Positions 16,984 to 26,994 of a DNA stretch of 64,000 nt are shown here, one piece after another. Source of the DNA: Janthinobacterium sp. BJB426. Its GTDB lineage: Bacteria > Pseudomonadota > Gammaproteobacteria > Burkholderiales > Burkholderiaceae_D. Each line of letters starts with the position of its first letter. Positions within the stretch are counted from its first letter, which is position 1. The DNA lies in contig NZ_PDZL01000001.1 of NCBI RefSeq assembly GCF_002735705.1, positions 372,001 to 436,000 on the forward strand, in the 5' to 3' direction. Made by a program: the position numbers and the translations under genes. The notes under the pieces were generated by a model that was given only the letters and a program-made list of their open reading frames with translations, was not told where the DNA came from and did no database searches.

Positions 16984-18312
16984 ATGGTCCAGAGAACCCC
17001 AGCACCGAATGACCTCGAACCGATCGAGCGCGCCAGCAAGGATGAACTGCAGGCGCTGCAGCTCGAACGCATGAAGTGGACGCTCAAGCACGCGTATGAC
17101 AACGTGCCCCATTACCGCGCCGCTTTTGACGAAGCGGGCGTGCATCCCGACGACCTGAAATCGCTGTCCGATCTGGCCAAATTCCCGTTCACCGATAAAA
17201 AAGTCTTGCGCGACAATTACCCGTTCGGCCTGTTCGCCGTACCGCGCGAGCAAGTGGTGCGCATCCATGCGTCCAGCGGCACGACGGGCAAGGCCACGGT
17301 GGTCGGCTACACGCAGAACGACATCGATACCTGGGCCAACGTGGTGGCGCGCTCGATCCGCGCCGGCGGCGGCCGCGCGGGCGACATGGTGCACATCTCC
17401 TACGGCTACGGCCTGTTCACGGGTGGCCTGGGCGCGCATTACGGCGCCGAGCGCCTCGGTTGCACGGTCATTCCGATGTCCGGCGGGCAGACGGAAAAGC
17501 AGGTGCAACTGATCCAGGATTTCAAGCCGTCTATCATCATGGTCACGCCATCGTACATGCTCAACATCATCGAGGAATTCACGCGCCAGGGCCTGGACCC
17601 GGCTGAATCGTCGCTGAAGGTGGGCATCTTCGGCGCCGAGCCGTGGACGGACGCCATGCGTTCGGAAATCGAAGCGCGCGCCGGCATCGACGCCGTCGAT
17701 ATCTATGGCCTGTCCGAAGTGATGGGCCCTGGCGTGGCGTCCGAATGCATCGAAAGCAAGGACGGTCCGGTCATCTGGGAAGACCATTTCTACCCCGAGA
17801 TCATCGATCCGGAAACGGGCGAAGTGCTGCCGGATGGCGAAGAGGGTGAGCTGGTGTTTACCTCGCTGTCGAAAGAAGCGCTGCCCATCATCCGCTATCG
17901 CACGCGCGACCTGACCCGCTTGCTGCCGCCGACTTCGCGCTCGATGCGCCGCATCGGCAAGATCACGGGCCGCTCGGACGACATGCTGATCATTCGCGGC
18001 GTGAACGTCTTCCCCACGCAGATCGAAGAGCTGATTCTCAAAATGCCGAAGCTGGCGCCGCAATACCAGCTGGTGGTGACGCGCGACGGCCACCTCGACA
18101 AGCTGGAAGTGGTGGCCGAGCTGCGCATCGACCTGACCGCCACCATCTCGGCCAGCGAAACGGATGCACTGGCGCGCGAGCTGGAACACCGCATCAAGAC
18201 GCACGTGGGCGTGAGCACGCGCGTGCGCCTGGTGGCCGCCGCCGGCATCGAACGCACCCTGACGGGCAAGGCCCGCCGCGTGGTCGACCAGCGCCCGAAG
18301 ATTTTCTCCTGA
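16984..18312 (+). CDS. paaK: phenylacetate-CoA ligase
   Basis: PaaK activates phenylacetate with ATP and CoA to phenylacetyl-CoA, the first step of the pathway and the source of the PaaX ligand. The 442-residue protein is of the short PaaK type within the ANL family. It has the P-loop SSGTTGK (97-103), YGLSEVMGPGVASEC (A5-type motif), the hinge motif TGRSDDMLIIRGVNVFPTQIEE and a C-terminal subdomain ending in GKARRVVDQRP with the catalytic Lys. Ribosome site CAGGAGACAG. Confidence 0.95.
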   Translation: MVQRTPAPNDLEPIERASKDELQALQLERMKWTLKHAYDNVPHYRAAFDEAGVHPDDLKSLSDLAKFPFTDKKVLRDNYPFGLFAVPREQVVRIHASSGTTGKATVVGYTQNDIDTWANVVARSIRAGGGRAGDMVHISYGYGLFTGGLGAHYGAERLGCTVIPMSGGQTEKQVQLIQDFKPSIIMVTPSYMLNIIEEFTRQGLDPAESSLKVGIFGAEPWTDAMRSEIEARAGIDAVDIYGLSEVMGPGVASECIESKDGPVIWEDHFYPEIIDPETGEVLPDGEEGELVFTSLSKEALPIIRYRTRDLTRLLPPTSRSMRRIGKITGRSDDMLIIRGVNVFPTQIEELILKMPKLAPQYQLVVTRDGHLDKLEVVAELRIDLTATISASETDALARELEHRIKTHVGVSTRVRLVAAAGIERTLTGKARRVVDQRPKIFS

Positions 18313-18334
18313 TAGCCCGAACAAGGAAGCAAAC

Positions 18335-19540
18335 ATGAACGAAGCCTTTATCTGCGACGCCGTACGCACACCCTTCGGCCGTTATGGCGGTGCGCTGTCC
18401 AGCGTGCGCGCGGACGACCTGGGCGCGCTGCCGATTGCCGCGTTGATCGCCCGCAATCCATCCGTCGACTGGGCTGCCATCGACGACGTGTTCTACGGCT
18501 GCGCCAATCAGGCGGGCGAGGACAACCGCAACGTGGGCCGCATGGCCGCGCTGCTGGCTGGCTTGCCGGCGGCCGTGCCGGCCAATACCATCAACCGCCT
18601 GTGCGGCTCAAGCCTGGATGCAGTCGGCATGGCCGCCCGCTCCATCAAGGCGGGCGAGGCGGAACTGATCATCGCCGGTGGCGTGGAAAGCATGACGCGC
18701 GCGCCGTTCGTGATGGGCAAGGCCGACAGCGCGTTTTCGCGCGCGGCGAAAATCGAAGACACCACCCTGGGCTGGCGTTTTGTGAACGGCAAGATGAAGG
18801 CGCAGCACGGCATCGATACGATGCCGGAAACGGCGGAAAACGTAGCCGTGGAATTTAGCATCAGCCGCGCCGACCAGGATGCGTTGGCACTGCGCAGCCA
18901 GCAGCGCTGGGCGGCCGCCAACGCGGCTGGCGTCTTTGATCGTGAAATCGTGCCCGTCGCCGTGCCGCAGAAAAAAGGCGAGCCGAAGATGGTGACGATG
19001 GATGAACATCCGCGCCCGGACACTTCGATCGAGATGCTGGCAAAGCTCAAGGGTGTCGTCAAGCCGGACGGCACAGTTACGGCCGGCAATGCCTCGGGCT
19101 TGAACGATGGTGCCTGCGCCATCCTGCTGGCGTCCGCGGCTGCCGTGGACAAATACAAATTGACGCCGCGCGCAAAAGTGCTGGGCATGGCCACGGCCGG
19201 CCTGGCGCCGCGCATCATGGGTTTTGGCCCTTCGCCGGCGTCGCGCAAGGTGCTGGCGCAAACGGGATTGAGCATTGGGAAGATGGACGTCATCGAACTC
19301 AATGAAGCGTTTGCCGCGCAGGCGCTGGCTGTCACGCGCGACCTGGGCCTGGCGGACGATGCGGCCCACGTCAATCCGAATGGCGGCGCGATCGCCATCG
19401 GCCACCCGCTGGGCGCGTCGGGCGCGCGCCTGGTGATGGCCGCATTGAACCAGCTGGAGCGCACTGGCGGGCGCTATGCGCTGTGCACCATGTGCATCGG
19501 CGTGGGGCAGGGTATTGCTGTAGTGATTGAACGCGTATAA
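18335..19540 (+). CDS. paaJ: 3-oxoadipyl-CoA / 3-oxo-5,6-dehydrosuberyl-CoA thiolase
   Basis: PaaJ cleaves 3-oxoadipyl-CoA to succinyl-CoA and acetyl-CoA, and the dehydrosuberyl intermediate one turn earlier. The 401-residue thiolase has the nucleophile Cys90 in NRLCGSSLDAVGMA, the GHPLGASGARL His motif near residue 355 and the second catalytic Cys387 in CTMCIGVGQGIAV. It lies 22 bp after paaK, and the spacing and strand show the same operon. PcaF of the beta-ketoadipate pathway is a close relative, so the name rests on context. Confidence 0.93.
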   Translation: MNEAFICDAVRTPFGRYGGALSSVRADDLGALPIAALIARNPSVDWAAIDDVFYGCANQAGEDNRNVGRMAALLAGLPAAVPANTINRLCGSSLDAVGMAARSIKAGEAELIIAGGVESMTRAPFVMGKADSAFSRAAKIEDTTLGWRFVNGKMKAQHGIDTMPETAENVAVEFSISRADQDALALRSQQRWAAANAAGVFDREIVPVAVPQKKGEPKMVTMDEHPRPDTSIEMLAKLKGVVKPDGTVTAGNASGLNDGACAILLASAAAVDKYKLTPRAKVLGMATAGLAPRIMGFGPSPASRKVLAQTGLSIGKMDVIELNEAFAAQALAVTRDLGLADDAAHVNPNGGAIAIGHPLGASGARLVMAALNQLERTGGRYALCTMCIGVGQGIAVVIERV

Positions 19541-19616
19541 AAAGTAAAAAAGGCGCAGGCTTGTAAAAAAGCGCCAACCATACATTGACCGTAGTGCCAA
19601 CCTGGTGGAGACCACA

Positions 19617-20768
19617 ATGATTGCCAATATCTTCAAGAAAACCCTGATCGCCGGCGTGCTGGCCATGTCCGCCGCAGGCGCGTATGCGGCCGATAACATC
19701 AAGATCGGTTCCGTGCTGTCCGTCACGGGACCGGCCGCCTTCCTGGGCGACCCTGAATTGAAAACCCTGCAGCTGTACATCGAGAAGATCAACGCGGCCG
19801 GCGGCGTCCTGGGGCGCAAGCTGGAACTGGTGCACTACGATGACGGCAGCGACGCGGCCAAGGCCAACGGTTTTACCAAGCGTTTGATCGAGTCGGACAA
19901 GGTCGACGTGCTGATCGGCGGCACCACCACAGGCGCGACGATGGCGATGGCGCCGCTGGTAGACCGTGCCAGCATGCCGTTCATTTCGCTGGCGGGCGCC
20001 GTGGTCATCATCGATCCGGTCAAGAAATGGGTCTTCAAGACGCCGCACACGGATCGCATGGCGGCCGAGAAGGTGTTCGAGGATATGAAGAAGCGCGGCA
20101 TCAGCAAGGTGGGCCTGCTGTCGGAAACGAGCGGCTTTGGCGCCTCGGGCCGCAAGGAATCGCAGATTGTCGCCTCCAAATACGGCATCACCCTGGTGGC
20201 CGATGAAACCTATGGCCCGAAAGACACGGACATCACGGCACAGCTCACGCGCATCAAGAACACCGCCGGCGTGCAAGCCGTCTTCGTCTTCGGCCTGGGC
20301 CAGGGCCCGGCGGTCGTGACCAAGAACTACGGCCAGTTGGGCATGGCTGCGTTGCCGCTGTACCAGTCGCATGGCGTGGCGTCGGACGAATACCTGAAGC
20401 TGTCGGGCAAGGCCGCAGAAGGCGTGCGCCTGCCGACGCCGGCCTTGCTGATCGGCGCCATGCTGCCGGATGCCGATGCGCAGAAAGCCATCGTGGTCGG
20501 CTACGACAAGACGTATAAGGAGCGCTACAAGATCGATCCGTCGACTTTCGGCGGCTATGCGCTCGACGCGCTGAACCTGTCGGTGGACGCCATCAAGCGC
20601 GCCGGCGGAACGGATCGCGAAAAAGTGCGGGCGGCGCTGGAATCGACCAAGGGTTTTGTGGGGACGACGGGGGTGTTCAACATGTCGGCCAAAGACCACA
20701 TGGGCCTGGACCTGTCGGCGTTCCGCATGGTGGAAGTGAAGAACGGCGAATGGCAATTGTCGAAGTGA
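19617..20768 (+). CDS. branched-chain-type ABC transporter periplasmic binding protein (candidate phenylacetate binding)
   Basis: This 383-residue LivJ/LivK-type (Peripla_BP_6) protein has a signal peptide of about 23 residues (FKKTLIAGVLAMSAAGAYAAD). The start is the ATG after GGTGGAGACCACA; a GTG four codons upstream is less likely. The core begins IKIGSVLSVTGPAAFLGDPELKTLQLY, the usual family opening. It lies within the paa cluster between paaJ and paaY, followed by its permease and ATPase genes, so an aromatic acid such as phenylacetate is the likely ligand. That is inference from context; the family also binds amino acids, amides and benzoates. Confidence 0.9.
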   Translation: MIANIFKKTLIAGVLAMSAAGAYAADNIKIGSVLSVTGPAAFLGDPELKTLQLYIEKINAAGGVLGRKLELVHYDDGSDAAKANGFTKRLIESDKVDVLIGGTTTGATMAMAPLVDRASMPFISLAGAVVIIDPVKKWVFKTPHTDRMAAEKVFEDMKKRGISKVGLLSETSGFGASGRKESQIVASKYGITLVADETYGPKDTDITAQLTRIKNTAGVQAVFVFGLGQGPAVVTKNYGQLGMAALPLYQSHGVASDEYLKLSGKAAEGVRLPTPALLIGAMLPDADAQKAIVVGYDKTYKERYKIDPSTFGGYALDALNLSVDAIKRAGGTDREKVRAALESTKGFVGTTGVFNMSAKDHMGLDLSAFRMVEVKNGEWQLSK

Positions 20769-20840
20769 TGTAAGCCAGAAGTACCTGCGCGGGCTGCCCT
20801 TGAAGGCGGCCCGCGCATAGCCGAACATAATGGAGACACC

Positions 20841-21719
20841 ATGGAAGTCGCTCAATTTCTACAATTTCTGTATTCCGGGATGACGGTCGGTTCCGCCTAT
20901 GCGCTGGCGGCGCTGGGCTTTACCATCATCTACAACACCAGCGGCGTGATCAACTTCGCCCAGGGCGAGTTCATCATGCTGGGCGGGATGCTGGCCGCCG
21001 TGATGTCCGCCGCTGGCGTGCCGCTGCCGCTGGCCATCATCCTGGCCGTCATCGCCACTGGTATCGTTGGCCTGCTGATGGAAAAGACCGTGATCGAACC
21101 GGCGCAAAATGCGCAGGTCATCACGCTGTTGATCATTACCATCGGTGCCTCGCTGGTGCTGCGCGGCCTGGTGCAAATCTGGCTGGGCAAGGATACGCAC
21201 TCGCTGCCGGCCTTTTCCGGCGACGCGCCGATCGAATTTTTGGGCGCCAGCCTGCTGCCGCAAAGCCTGTGGGTGCTGGGCGTGACCGTCGTCATCGTGC
21301 TGGTTTTGGGCTGGTTCTTTGGCCGCACCCTGATGGGCAAGGCCATGCTGGCCACTTCGCACAACAAGCTGGCCGCGCAACTGGTGGGCATCAACACGCG
21401 CAAGGTGCTGCTGTTCTCGTTCGGCCTGTCGGCCCTGCTGGGCGCTGCGGGCGGCATCCTTGTTGCGCCGATCACGTATACCTCGTACGACGCGGGCATC
21501 ATGCTGGGCCTGAAAGGCTTTGTCGCCGCCGTCCTCGGTGGCCTGGGCGGTGGCGCGGGCGCGATTGCCGGTGGCCTGATCCTGGGCATCGCCGAAGCCA
21601 TGACGGCCGGCTACATCTCGTCGGCTTATAAAGATGCTGTCCCCTTCGTGCTGATTTTATTGATCCTGTTCTTCCTGCCGCAAGGCTTGTTTGGCGCTAA
21701 AAATTCGGAGCGTGTATGA
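20841..21719 (+). CDS. LivH-type ABC transporter permease
   Basis: This 292-residue inner-membrane permease of the LivH family has about eight hydrophobic helices. Signature segments are GSAYALAALGFTIIYNTSGVINFAQGEF and GLKGFVAAVLGGLGGGAGAIAGGLILGIAEA, the latter containing the EAA-like coupling loop. It is the first permease of the five-gene transporter in the paa cluster and overlaps the LivM-type gene by 4 bp (ATGA). Ligand is inferred to be the same as for the binding protein. Confidence 0.92.
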   Translation: MEVAQFLQFLYSGMTVGSAYALAALGFTIIYNTSGVINFAQGEFIMLGGMLAAVMSAAGVPLPLAIILAVIATGIVGLLMEKTVIEPAQNAQVITLLIITIGASLVLRGLVQIWLGKDTHSLPAFSGDAPIEFLGASLLPQSLWVLGVTVVIVLVLGWFFGRTLMGKAMLATSHNKLAAQLVGINTRKVLLFSFGLSALLGAAGGILVAPITYTSYDAGIMLGLKGFVAAVLGGLGGGAGAIAGGLILGIAEAMTAGYISSAYKDAVPFVLILLILFFLPQGLFGAKNSERV

Positions 21720-22699
21720 AGAATTTCTTGACCCGCTCACGCCACGGTGGCTTGCTGGTGCTCGCCCTGGTGCTGGCCATCCTGCCCCTGTTCCTCACCA
21801 ATGCGTTCTATTATGACGTGGCGATCCGCATCGCCCTGAACGCCATCGTCGTCATCGGCCTGAACCTGTTGATGGGCTACACGGGCCAGATCAGCCTCGG
21901 TCACGCGGGTTTCTATGGCCTGGGCGCGTATGCGTCGGCCGTGCTGACCACGCACTACTACTGGCCGCCGCTGGCTGCCTTGGCCGCCGGCGCTGTCGCC
22001 ACCGGTCTGCTGGCCCTGCTGCTGGCCCGTCCCGTGCTGAAACTCAAGGGCCATACCCTGGCCATGGCGACCCTGGGACTGGGCATCATCATTTCCATCG
22101 TCATCAACAACGAGACGCAGTGGACGGGTGGCCCGGACGGTATCGGCGTCTCGGCCTTCAGTGTCGCCGGCCTGGAAATCGCCGGTGAAAAATCGTGGTA
22201 TCTGGTGTGCGCCGTGCTGCTGTTGCTGGTGACGTGGCTGGCCCTGAACTTGATCGATTCGCCTGTCGGCCGCGCGCTGCAAGCGATTCACGGTTCGGAA
22301 GTGGCGGCCCGCGTGGTCGGCGTCGATACGACCCGTTTCAAGGTGCGCGTGTTCGTGCTGTCGGCCGTCATTGCCAGCATCGCGGGCAGCATCAGCGCCC
22401 ATTACATCGGTTTTATTACCCCGAACCTGGCCGGCTTCTTCCACTCGATCGAGCTGGTGACGATGGTGGTGGTGGGCGGCATGGCATCGATCTTCGGCTC
22501 CATCATCGGCGCGGCGCTGCTGACGATCCTGCCGCAACTGCTGTCCAGTTTTGAAGGCTGGGAAACGGTGGTGTTTGGCGTGATCCTGATGGCGACCATG
22601 ATCTTCATGCCGAAAGGCCTGGTACCGAGCCTGGCCAGCCGTTCGCGCAAGCGTTCTGCTACGCCGAAAGCACCGCCTAAATCTGCACAGGAGGTCTGA
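21716..22699 (+). CDS. LivM-type ABC transporter permease
   Basis: This 327-residue LivM-family permease has hydrophobic helices throughout and the signature NLLMGYTGQISLGHAGFYGLGAYASA near residue 50, plus VVVGGMASIFGSIIGAALL near the C-terminus. The tail from about residue 305 is basic and Pro-rich (RSRKRSATPKAPPKSAQ) and lies in the cytoplasm. It pairs with the preceding LivH-type subunit (4-bp overlap) and is followed one base later by the LivG-type ATPase. Confidence 0.92.
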   Translation: MKNFLTRSRHGGLLVLALVLAILPLFLTNAFYYDVAIRIALNAIVVIGLNLLMGYTGQISLGHAGFYGLGAYASAVLTTHYYWPPLAALAAGAVATGLLALLLARPVLKLKGHTLAMATLGLGIIISIVINNETQWTGGPDGIGVSAFSVAGLEIAGEKSWYLVCAVLLLLVTWLALNLIDSPVGRALQAIHGSEVAARVVGVDTTRFKVRVFVLSAVIASIAGSISAHYIGFITPNLAGFFHSIELVTMVVVGGMASIFGSIIGAALLTILPQLLSSFEGWETVVFGVILMATMIFMPKGLVPSLASRSRKRSATPKAPPKSAQEV

Positions 22700-22700
22700 G

Positions 22701-23456
22701 ATGCTGACGATTAATAACCTGAGCAAGAGCTTTGGCGGCGTGCATGCGGTGCAGGATGTCAGTTTTACCGTCAAGGAGGGCAATATCCATTCCGTGATCG
22801 GACCGAACGGCGCCGGCAAGACGACCCTGTTCAACCTGATCACCGGCGTCTACACGCCGACCAAAGGCGAGATACTGCTCAATGGCGAGAACGTGGCCGC
22901 CATGTCGCCGGACGCGCTGGCGCGGCGCGGCATGAGTCGCACCTTCCAGAACCTGCAAGTGTGCATGAACATGACGGCAATCGACAATGTGATGGTGGGC
23001 GCGCACCTGCGCCTGAACCAGAACCTGTTCGCGTCCATGCTGCGTTTACCGTCCGTGCGTCGCGCGGATGCGGCCTGCCGCGACGAGGCGGCGGGCTTGA
23101 TGGAGTTTGTCGGCGTGGGCCGGCATATCGATGACGAGGCGGGACAGATGTCGTATGGCGCCTTGAAACGCCTTGAAATCGCCCGCGCGCTGGCGGCCAA
23201 GCCGAAAGTGCTGCTGCTCGATGAGCCGGCCGCGGGCTTGAACCACACGGAGACGGGCGAGATCGAAGCCCTGATCCGCAAGGTGGCGCAATCGGGCGTG
23301 ACGGTGGTGCTGGTCGAGCATGACATGAAACTGGTGATGAATCTGTCGGACCATATCCTGGTGCTCGACTATGGCAAGAAGCTGGCCGAAGGGACTGCCG
23401 CCGAAGTGCGCGCCAATCCCGACGTGGTGGCGGCCTATCTGGGAGTGGCGGCATGA
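22701..23456 (+). CDS. LivG-type ABC transporter ATPase
   Basis: This 251-residue ABC ATPase has Walker A GPNGAGKT (34-41), Q-loop FQNLQVCMNMTAIDNVMVG, signature MSYGALKRLEIARALA (a LivG-type variant of LSGG), Walker B VLLLDEPAAGLNHTE and H-loop VLVEHDMK. It is paired with the LivF-type ATPase, and the two overlap by 4 bp. It energises uptake through the two permeases of this cluster. Confidence 0.93.
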   Translation: MLTINNLSKSFGGVHAVQDVSFTVKEGNIHSVIGPNGAGKTTLFNLITGVYTPTKGEILLNGENVAAMSPDALARRGMSRTFQNLQVCMNMTAIDNVMVGAHLRLNQNLFASMLRLPSVRRADAACRDEAAGLMEFVGVGRHIDDEAGQMSYGALKRLEIARALAAKPKVLLLDEPAAGLNHTETGEIEALIRKVAQSGVTVVLVEHDMKLVMNLSDHILVLDYGKKLAEGTAAEVRANPDVVAAYLGVAA

Positions 23457-24187
23457 TGAAGATGGAAAAACCTCAGACTCCGCTGGTGCTCGATATCGCC
23501 GGCCTGACCAGCCACTATGGCCGTATCCAGGCCTTGCATGGCATCGACCTGCAGGTGCGCCAGGGCCAGCTGGTGGCGCTGGTGGGTGCGAATGGCGCCG
23601 GCAAGACGACCCTGCTGCGCGCCATCTCCGGCGTGCAGCCGATCAGCGCGGGCAGCATCGCCTTCGCCGGCCAGGACGTCAGCCGCATGAGCGCCGACAA
23701 GCGCGTGCGCAGCGGCATCTGCCAGGTGCCGGAAGGGCGCCAGGTGTTCGGCCCCATGACGGTGGAAGACAATCTGCGCCTGGGCGCGTTTACACGTCCC
23801 GCACAGGACGTGGCGGGCGACATGGAACGCATGTATGGCCTGTTCCCGATCCTGAAGGAAAAGCGCCTGCTGCTGGCCGGGACCTTATCTGGCGGACAGC
23901 AGCAGATGCTGGCCATGGCGCGCGCGCTGATGGGCCGTCCGCAACTGCTGCTGCTCGATGAGCCGAGCATGGGCCTGGCGCCCCTGCTGATCGCGGAGAT
24001 CTTCCGCATCGTGGCCGAACTGCGCGACCAGGGCATCACCATTTTCCTCGTCGAACAGAACGCGCATGCCGCCCTGTCGATTGCCGACGTGGGCTATGTG
24101 ATCGAGACGGGCGCCATCACGCTGTCCGGCCCCGGTCCAGAATTGCTGCATAACGAGCAGGTACAAAGCGCCTATCTGGGCATGTAA
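23453..24187 (+). CDS. LivF-type ABC transporter ATPase
   Basis: This 244-residue ABC ATPase has Walker A GANGAGKT (45-52), the LivF-typical CQVPEGRQVFGPMTVEDNLRLGAF, signature LSGGQQQMLAMARAL, Walker B LLLLDEPSMGLAPLL and H-loop FLVEQNAHAALSIAD. It ends the transporter block and is followed 9 bp later by paaY. The start could also be the next Met codon; both lie at the livG stop. Confidence 0.93.
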   Translation: MMKMEKPQTPLVLDIAGLTSHYGRIQALHGIDLQVRQGQLVALVGANGAGKTTLLRAISGVQPISAGSIAFAGQDVSRMSADKRVRSGICQVPEGRQVFGPMTVEDNLRLGAFTRPAQDVAGDMERMYGLFPILKEKRLLLAGTLSGGQQQMLAMARALMGRPQLLLLDEPSMGLAPLLIAEIFRIVAELRDQGITIFLVEQNAHAALSIADVGYVIETGAITLSGPGPELLHNEQVQSAYLGM

Positions 24188-24196
24188 GGAGTCAGT

Positions 24197-24811
24197 ATGG
24201 TCAAAGTCTACGAAATCAACGGCGTTACCCCCGTCGTCCACCCCAGCGCCTATGTGCACCCGTCGGCCGTGCTGATTGGCGACGTGATCGTCGGCCCGCG
24301 CTGCTATATCGGTCCGCTGGCCTCGATCCGCGGCGACTTCGGCCGATTGATCCTGGAAGAGGGCGCGAACCTGCAGGATACCTGCGTCATGCATGGCTTC
24401 CCCGGCTGCGACACGGTGGTCGAAGTCGACGGCCATATCGGCCATGGCGCCGTGCTGCATGGCTGCCGCATCGGCCGCAATGCGCTCGTCGGCATGAACG
24501 CCGTGGTGATGGATAACGCCGTGATCGGCGAGGAATCCATCGTCGCGGCCATGAGTTTCGTCAAGGCGGGCATGATCGTCGCGCCGCGCAGCATGGTGGT
24601 GGGCACACCGGCCAAGATCATCCGCGCGCTGACCGACGATGAAATCAAATGGAAAAGCTCGGGCACGGGCCAGTACCACGAACTGGCCGTGCGCTCCATG
24701 CAGACGATGCGCGAAGTGGAAGCCCTGACGGAAGTCGAGGCGAACCGCCAGCGCCTGAATTTCGAATCGGCCTTGCCGCTGCATTTGCACAAGAACGCTG
24801 CGGCGCAGTAA
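24197..24811 (+). CDS. paaY: PaaY, gamma-carbonic-anhydrase-like hexapeptide thioesterase
   Basis: PaaY is a left-handed beta-helix protein of the gamma-carbonic anhydrase family that hydrolyses the CoA ester formed when the open-chain aldehyde intermediate cyclises (2-hydroxycyclohepta-1,4,6-triene-1-formyl-CoA), relieving inhibition. The 204-residue protein shows hexapeptide turns such as [16 protein letters not shown] and [20 protein letters not shown], with metal-ligand His residues in MHGFPGC and [12 protein letters not shown] helix closes the C-terminus. It sits directly before paaZ, as its function predicts. Confidence 0.93.
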   Translation: MVKVYEINGVTPVVHPSAYVHPSAVLIGDVIVGPRCYIGPLASIRGDFGRLILEEGANLQDTCVMHGFPGCDTVVEVDGHIGHGAVLHGCRIGRNALVGMNAVVMDNAVIGEESIVAAMSFVKAGMIVAPRSMVVGTPAKIIRALTDDEIKWKSSGTGQYHELAVRSMQTMREVEALTEVEANRQRLNFESALPLHLHKNAAAQ

Positions 24812-24834
24812 AAACCAACATAGGAGTAAACCAC

Positions 24835-26886
24835 ATGGCTCAAATATCCACCCTGCAAAGCCTGATCGCCGGCCGCTGGCTGGGCGAAAGTGCCGCCGTG
24901 CCCCTGCACAGCGCCTTGAACAACCGCGTCATCTATCACACGCATGCGGAAAAGATCGACTTCGACGAAGCCGTCACGTATGCGCGCAAGACGGGCGTGC
25001 CGGGTCTGATGGCGCTCGATTTCCAGCAGCGCGCCGCGCGCCTGAAGGCGCTGGCCCTGTACCTGGTCGAGCGCAAGGAAGAGCTGTATACGATTTCGCA
25101 TTTGTCGGGCGCCACGCGCGCCGACAGCTGGGTCGACATCGAAGGCGGCACGGGCACCCTGTTCGCCTACGCCAGCATGGGCAGCAACGAGCTGCCATCG
25201 TCGAACGTGCTGCACGAAGGCCCGGCCATCGCGCTGGGCAAGAAGGGCGGTTTCGCCGGCACGCACATCCTGGTGCCGCGCGGCGGCCTGGCCGTGCATA
25301 TCAACGCTTTCAACTTCCCCATCTGGGGCTTGCTGGAAAAATTCGCGCCCAGCTTCCTGGCGGCCATGCCCTGCATCGCCAAGCCGGCCACGGCGACGAG
25401 CTATCTGACGCAGGCCGTCGTGCGCATGATGCATGAATCGGGCTTGCTGCCGGCCGGCAGCCTGCAGCTGGTGATCGGCTCCACGGGCGACTTGCTGGAC
25501 CGCCTGAATGGCCAGGATTTCGTGACATTCACAGGATCGGCCGCCACGGCCGCCAAGCTGCGCACGAACCCGAACCTGATCGCCCAGTCCGTGCCCTTCA
25601 ACGGCGAAGCCGATTCCCTCAATTGCGCCATCCTGGCGCCGGACGTCACGCCAGACGACGTGGAATTCGACCTCTTCGTCAAGGAAGTCGTGCGCGAAAT
25701 GACGGGCAAGTCGGGCCAGAAGTGTACGGCGATTCGCCGCATCATCGTGCCCGAGCACCTGATGGACGCCGTCGGCACGCGCTTGCGCGAGCGCCTGGCC
25801 AAGGTGGTGGTGGGCGATCCGTCCATCGAAGGCGTGCGCATGGGCGCGCTGGCATCGAAAGAACAGCAGAACGACGTGGCCGAACGGGTCGCCACCCTGT
25901 CGCAGGGTAACGAGGTGGTGTTCGGCGCGGCCGACGGTTTTAGTCCCCTCGGTGATGGCGCCCTGGAGGGCAGCTTCTTCTCGCCGACCTTGCTGCTGTG
26001 CCGCGACGCCTTCGGCAACGACGCCGTGCATGACGTGGAAGCGTTTGGCCCCGTCAGCACCATGATGGGCTACCACGATATCGATGAAGCGCTGGCCCTG
26101 GCCGCGCGCGGCAAGGGTAGCCTGGTGAGCACCCTGGTGACGCGCGATCCGAAGATCGCCGCGCGCGTGGTGCCGCAAGTGGCGGCCACGCATGGCCGCG
26201 TGCACGTGCTCGAGCGCGTGGCGTCCGTCGATTCGACGGGCCATGGCTCGCCCCTGCCGCAACTGAAGCACGGCGGCCCTGGCCGCGCGGGCGGCGGCGA
26301 GGAACTGGGTGGCGTGCGCGCCGTGCGCCACTACCTGCAACGGGCGGCCGTGCAAGGCTCGCCCACCATGCTGGCGGCCATCACCGGCGAATACGTGCGC
26401 GGCGCGGACGTCAACGAAAGCCCGATCCACCCGTTCCGCAAGCACTTCGAAGACTTGAAGACGGGCGACTCGCTGCTGACGCACCGCCGTACCGTCAGCG
26501 AAGCGGACATCGTCGCCTTTGGCGGCATCTCGGGCGACTTCTTCTACATGCACTTCGATGAAATCGCGGCCAAGGAATCGCAGTTCGGCAAGCGCATCGC
26601 CCATGGCTACTTCGTGCTGTCGGCCGCTGCCGGCCTGTTCGTCTCGCCTGGCGTCGGTCCCGTGCTGGCCAACTATGGCCTGGACAACCTGCGCTTCGTC
26701 GCCCCCGTCGCCATCGGCGACACCATCCGTGCGCGCCTGACGTGCAAGCGCAAGGTCGACCGCAACCGCAAGGATGTCTTTGGCGTGGGCCAGGGCGTGG
26801 TCGCGTGGGACGTGCAGGTGACGAACCAGAACGAGGAACTGGTGGCCAGCTACGACATTCTGACCCTGGTGTCGAAGCGCGAGTAA
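24835..26886 (+). CDS. paaZ: bifunctional oxepin-CoA hydrolase / 3-oxo-5,6-dehydrosuberyl-CoA semialdehyde dehydrogenase
   Basis: PaaZ opens the oxepin ring (MaoC hydratase domain) and oxidises the resulting aldehyde (ALDH domain). The 683-residue fusion has an N-terminal ALDH domain (about 1-520) with Glu258 in NGEADSLN and catalytic Cys297 in [12 protein letters not shown]. The C-terminal MaoC domain (about 540-683) has [28 protein letters not shown], carrying the Asp/His pair. Both activities should be intact. I start at MAQISTLQS after a TAGGAGTAA ribosome site; the open frame further upstream overlaps paaY. It is the last gene of the paa operon and is followed by a strong terminator. Confidence 0.95.
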   Translation: MAQISTLQSLIAGRWLGESAAVPLHSALNNRVIYHTHAEKIDFDEAVTYARKTGVPGLMALDFQQRAARLKALALYLVERKEELYTISHLSGATRADSWVDIEGGTGTLFAYASMGSNELPSSNVLHEGPAIALGKKGGFAGTHILVPRGGLAVHINAFNFPIWGLLEKFAPSFLAAMPCIAKPATATSYLTQAVVRMMHESGLLPAGSLQLVIGSTGDLLDRLNGQDFVTFTGSAATAAKLRTNPNLIAQSVPFNGEADSLNCAILAPDVTPDDVEFDLFVKEVVREMTGKSGQKCTAIRRIIVPEHLMDAVGTRLRERLAKVVVGDPSIEGVRMGALASKEQQNDVAERVATLSQGNEVVFGAADGFSPLGDGALEGSFFSPTLLLCRDAFGNDAVHDVEAFGPVSTMMGYHDIDEALALAARGKGSLVSTLVTRDPKIAARVVPQVAATHGRVHVLERVASVDSTGHGSPLPQLKHGGPGRAGGGEELGGVRAVRHYLQRAAVQGSPTMLAAITGEYVRGADVNESPIHPFRKHFEDLKTGDSLLTHRRTVSEADIVAFGGISGDFFYMHFDEIAAKESQFGKRIAHGYFVLSAAAGLFVSPGVGPVLANYGLDNLRFVAPVAIGDTIRARLTCKRKVDRNRKDVFGVGQGVVAWDVQVTNQNEELVASYDILTLVSKRE

Positions 26887-26911
26887 GCGTTTCCGGCAGG
26901 ACTGGTTTGAA

Positions 26912-26952
26912 CGGCGCCACCCGCGATCTTCGCGTGGGTGGCGCTTTTTTTA
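26912..26952 (+). terminator. strong Rho-independent terminator of the paa operon
   Basis: GGCGCCACCCGCG, loop ATCTT, CGCGTGGGTGGCGC, then seven T. The stem is 12-13 bp with one bulge. It closes the 16.5-kb transcription unit 26 bp after paaZ. Confidence 0.9.
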
Positions 26953-26994
26953 TTCCGCTTCTTTTCGTCTTGAATTATCTATAAGTGTATGAAA

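Noticed and set aside
24304-26604. A 766-codon open frame antisense to paaY/paaZ
   Set aside because: It is a shadow frame caused by high GC at third positions; composition (His/Arg/Ala/Gly rich) is not that of a real protein, and it lies opposite well-identified genes.
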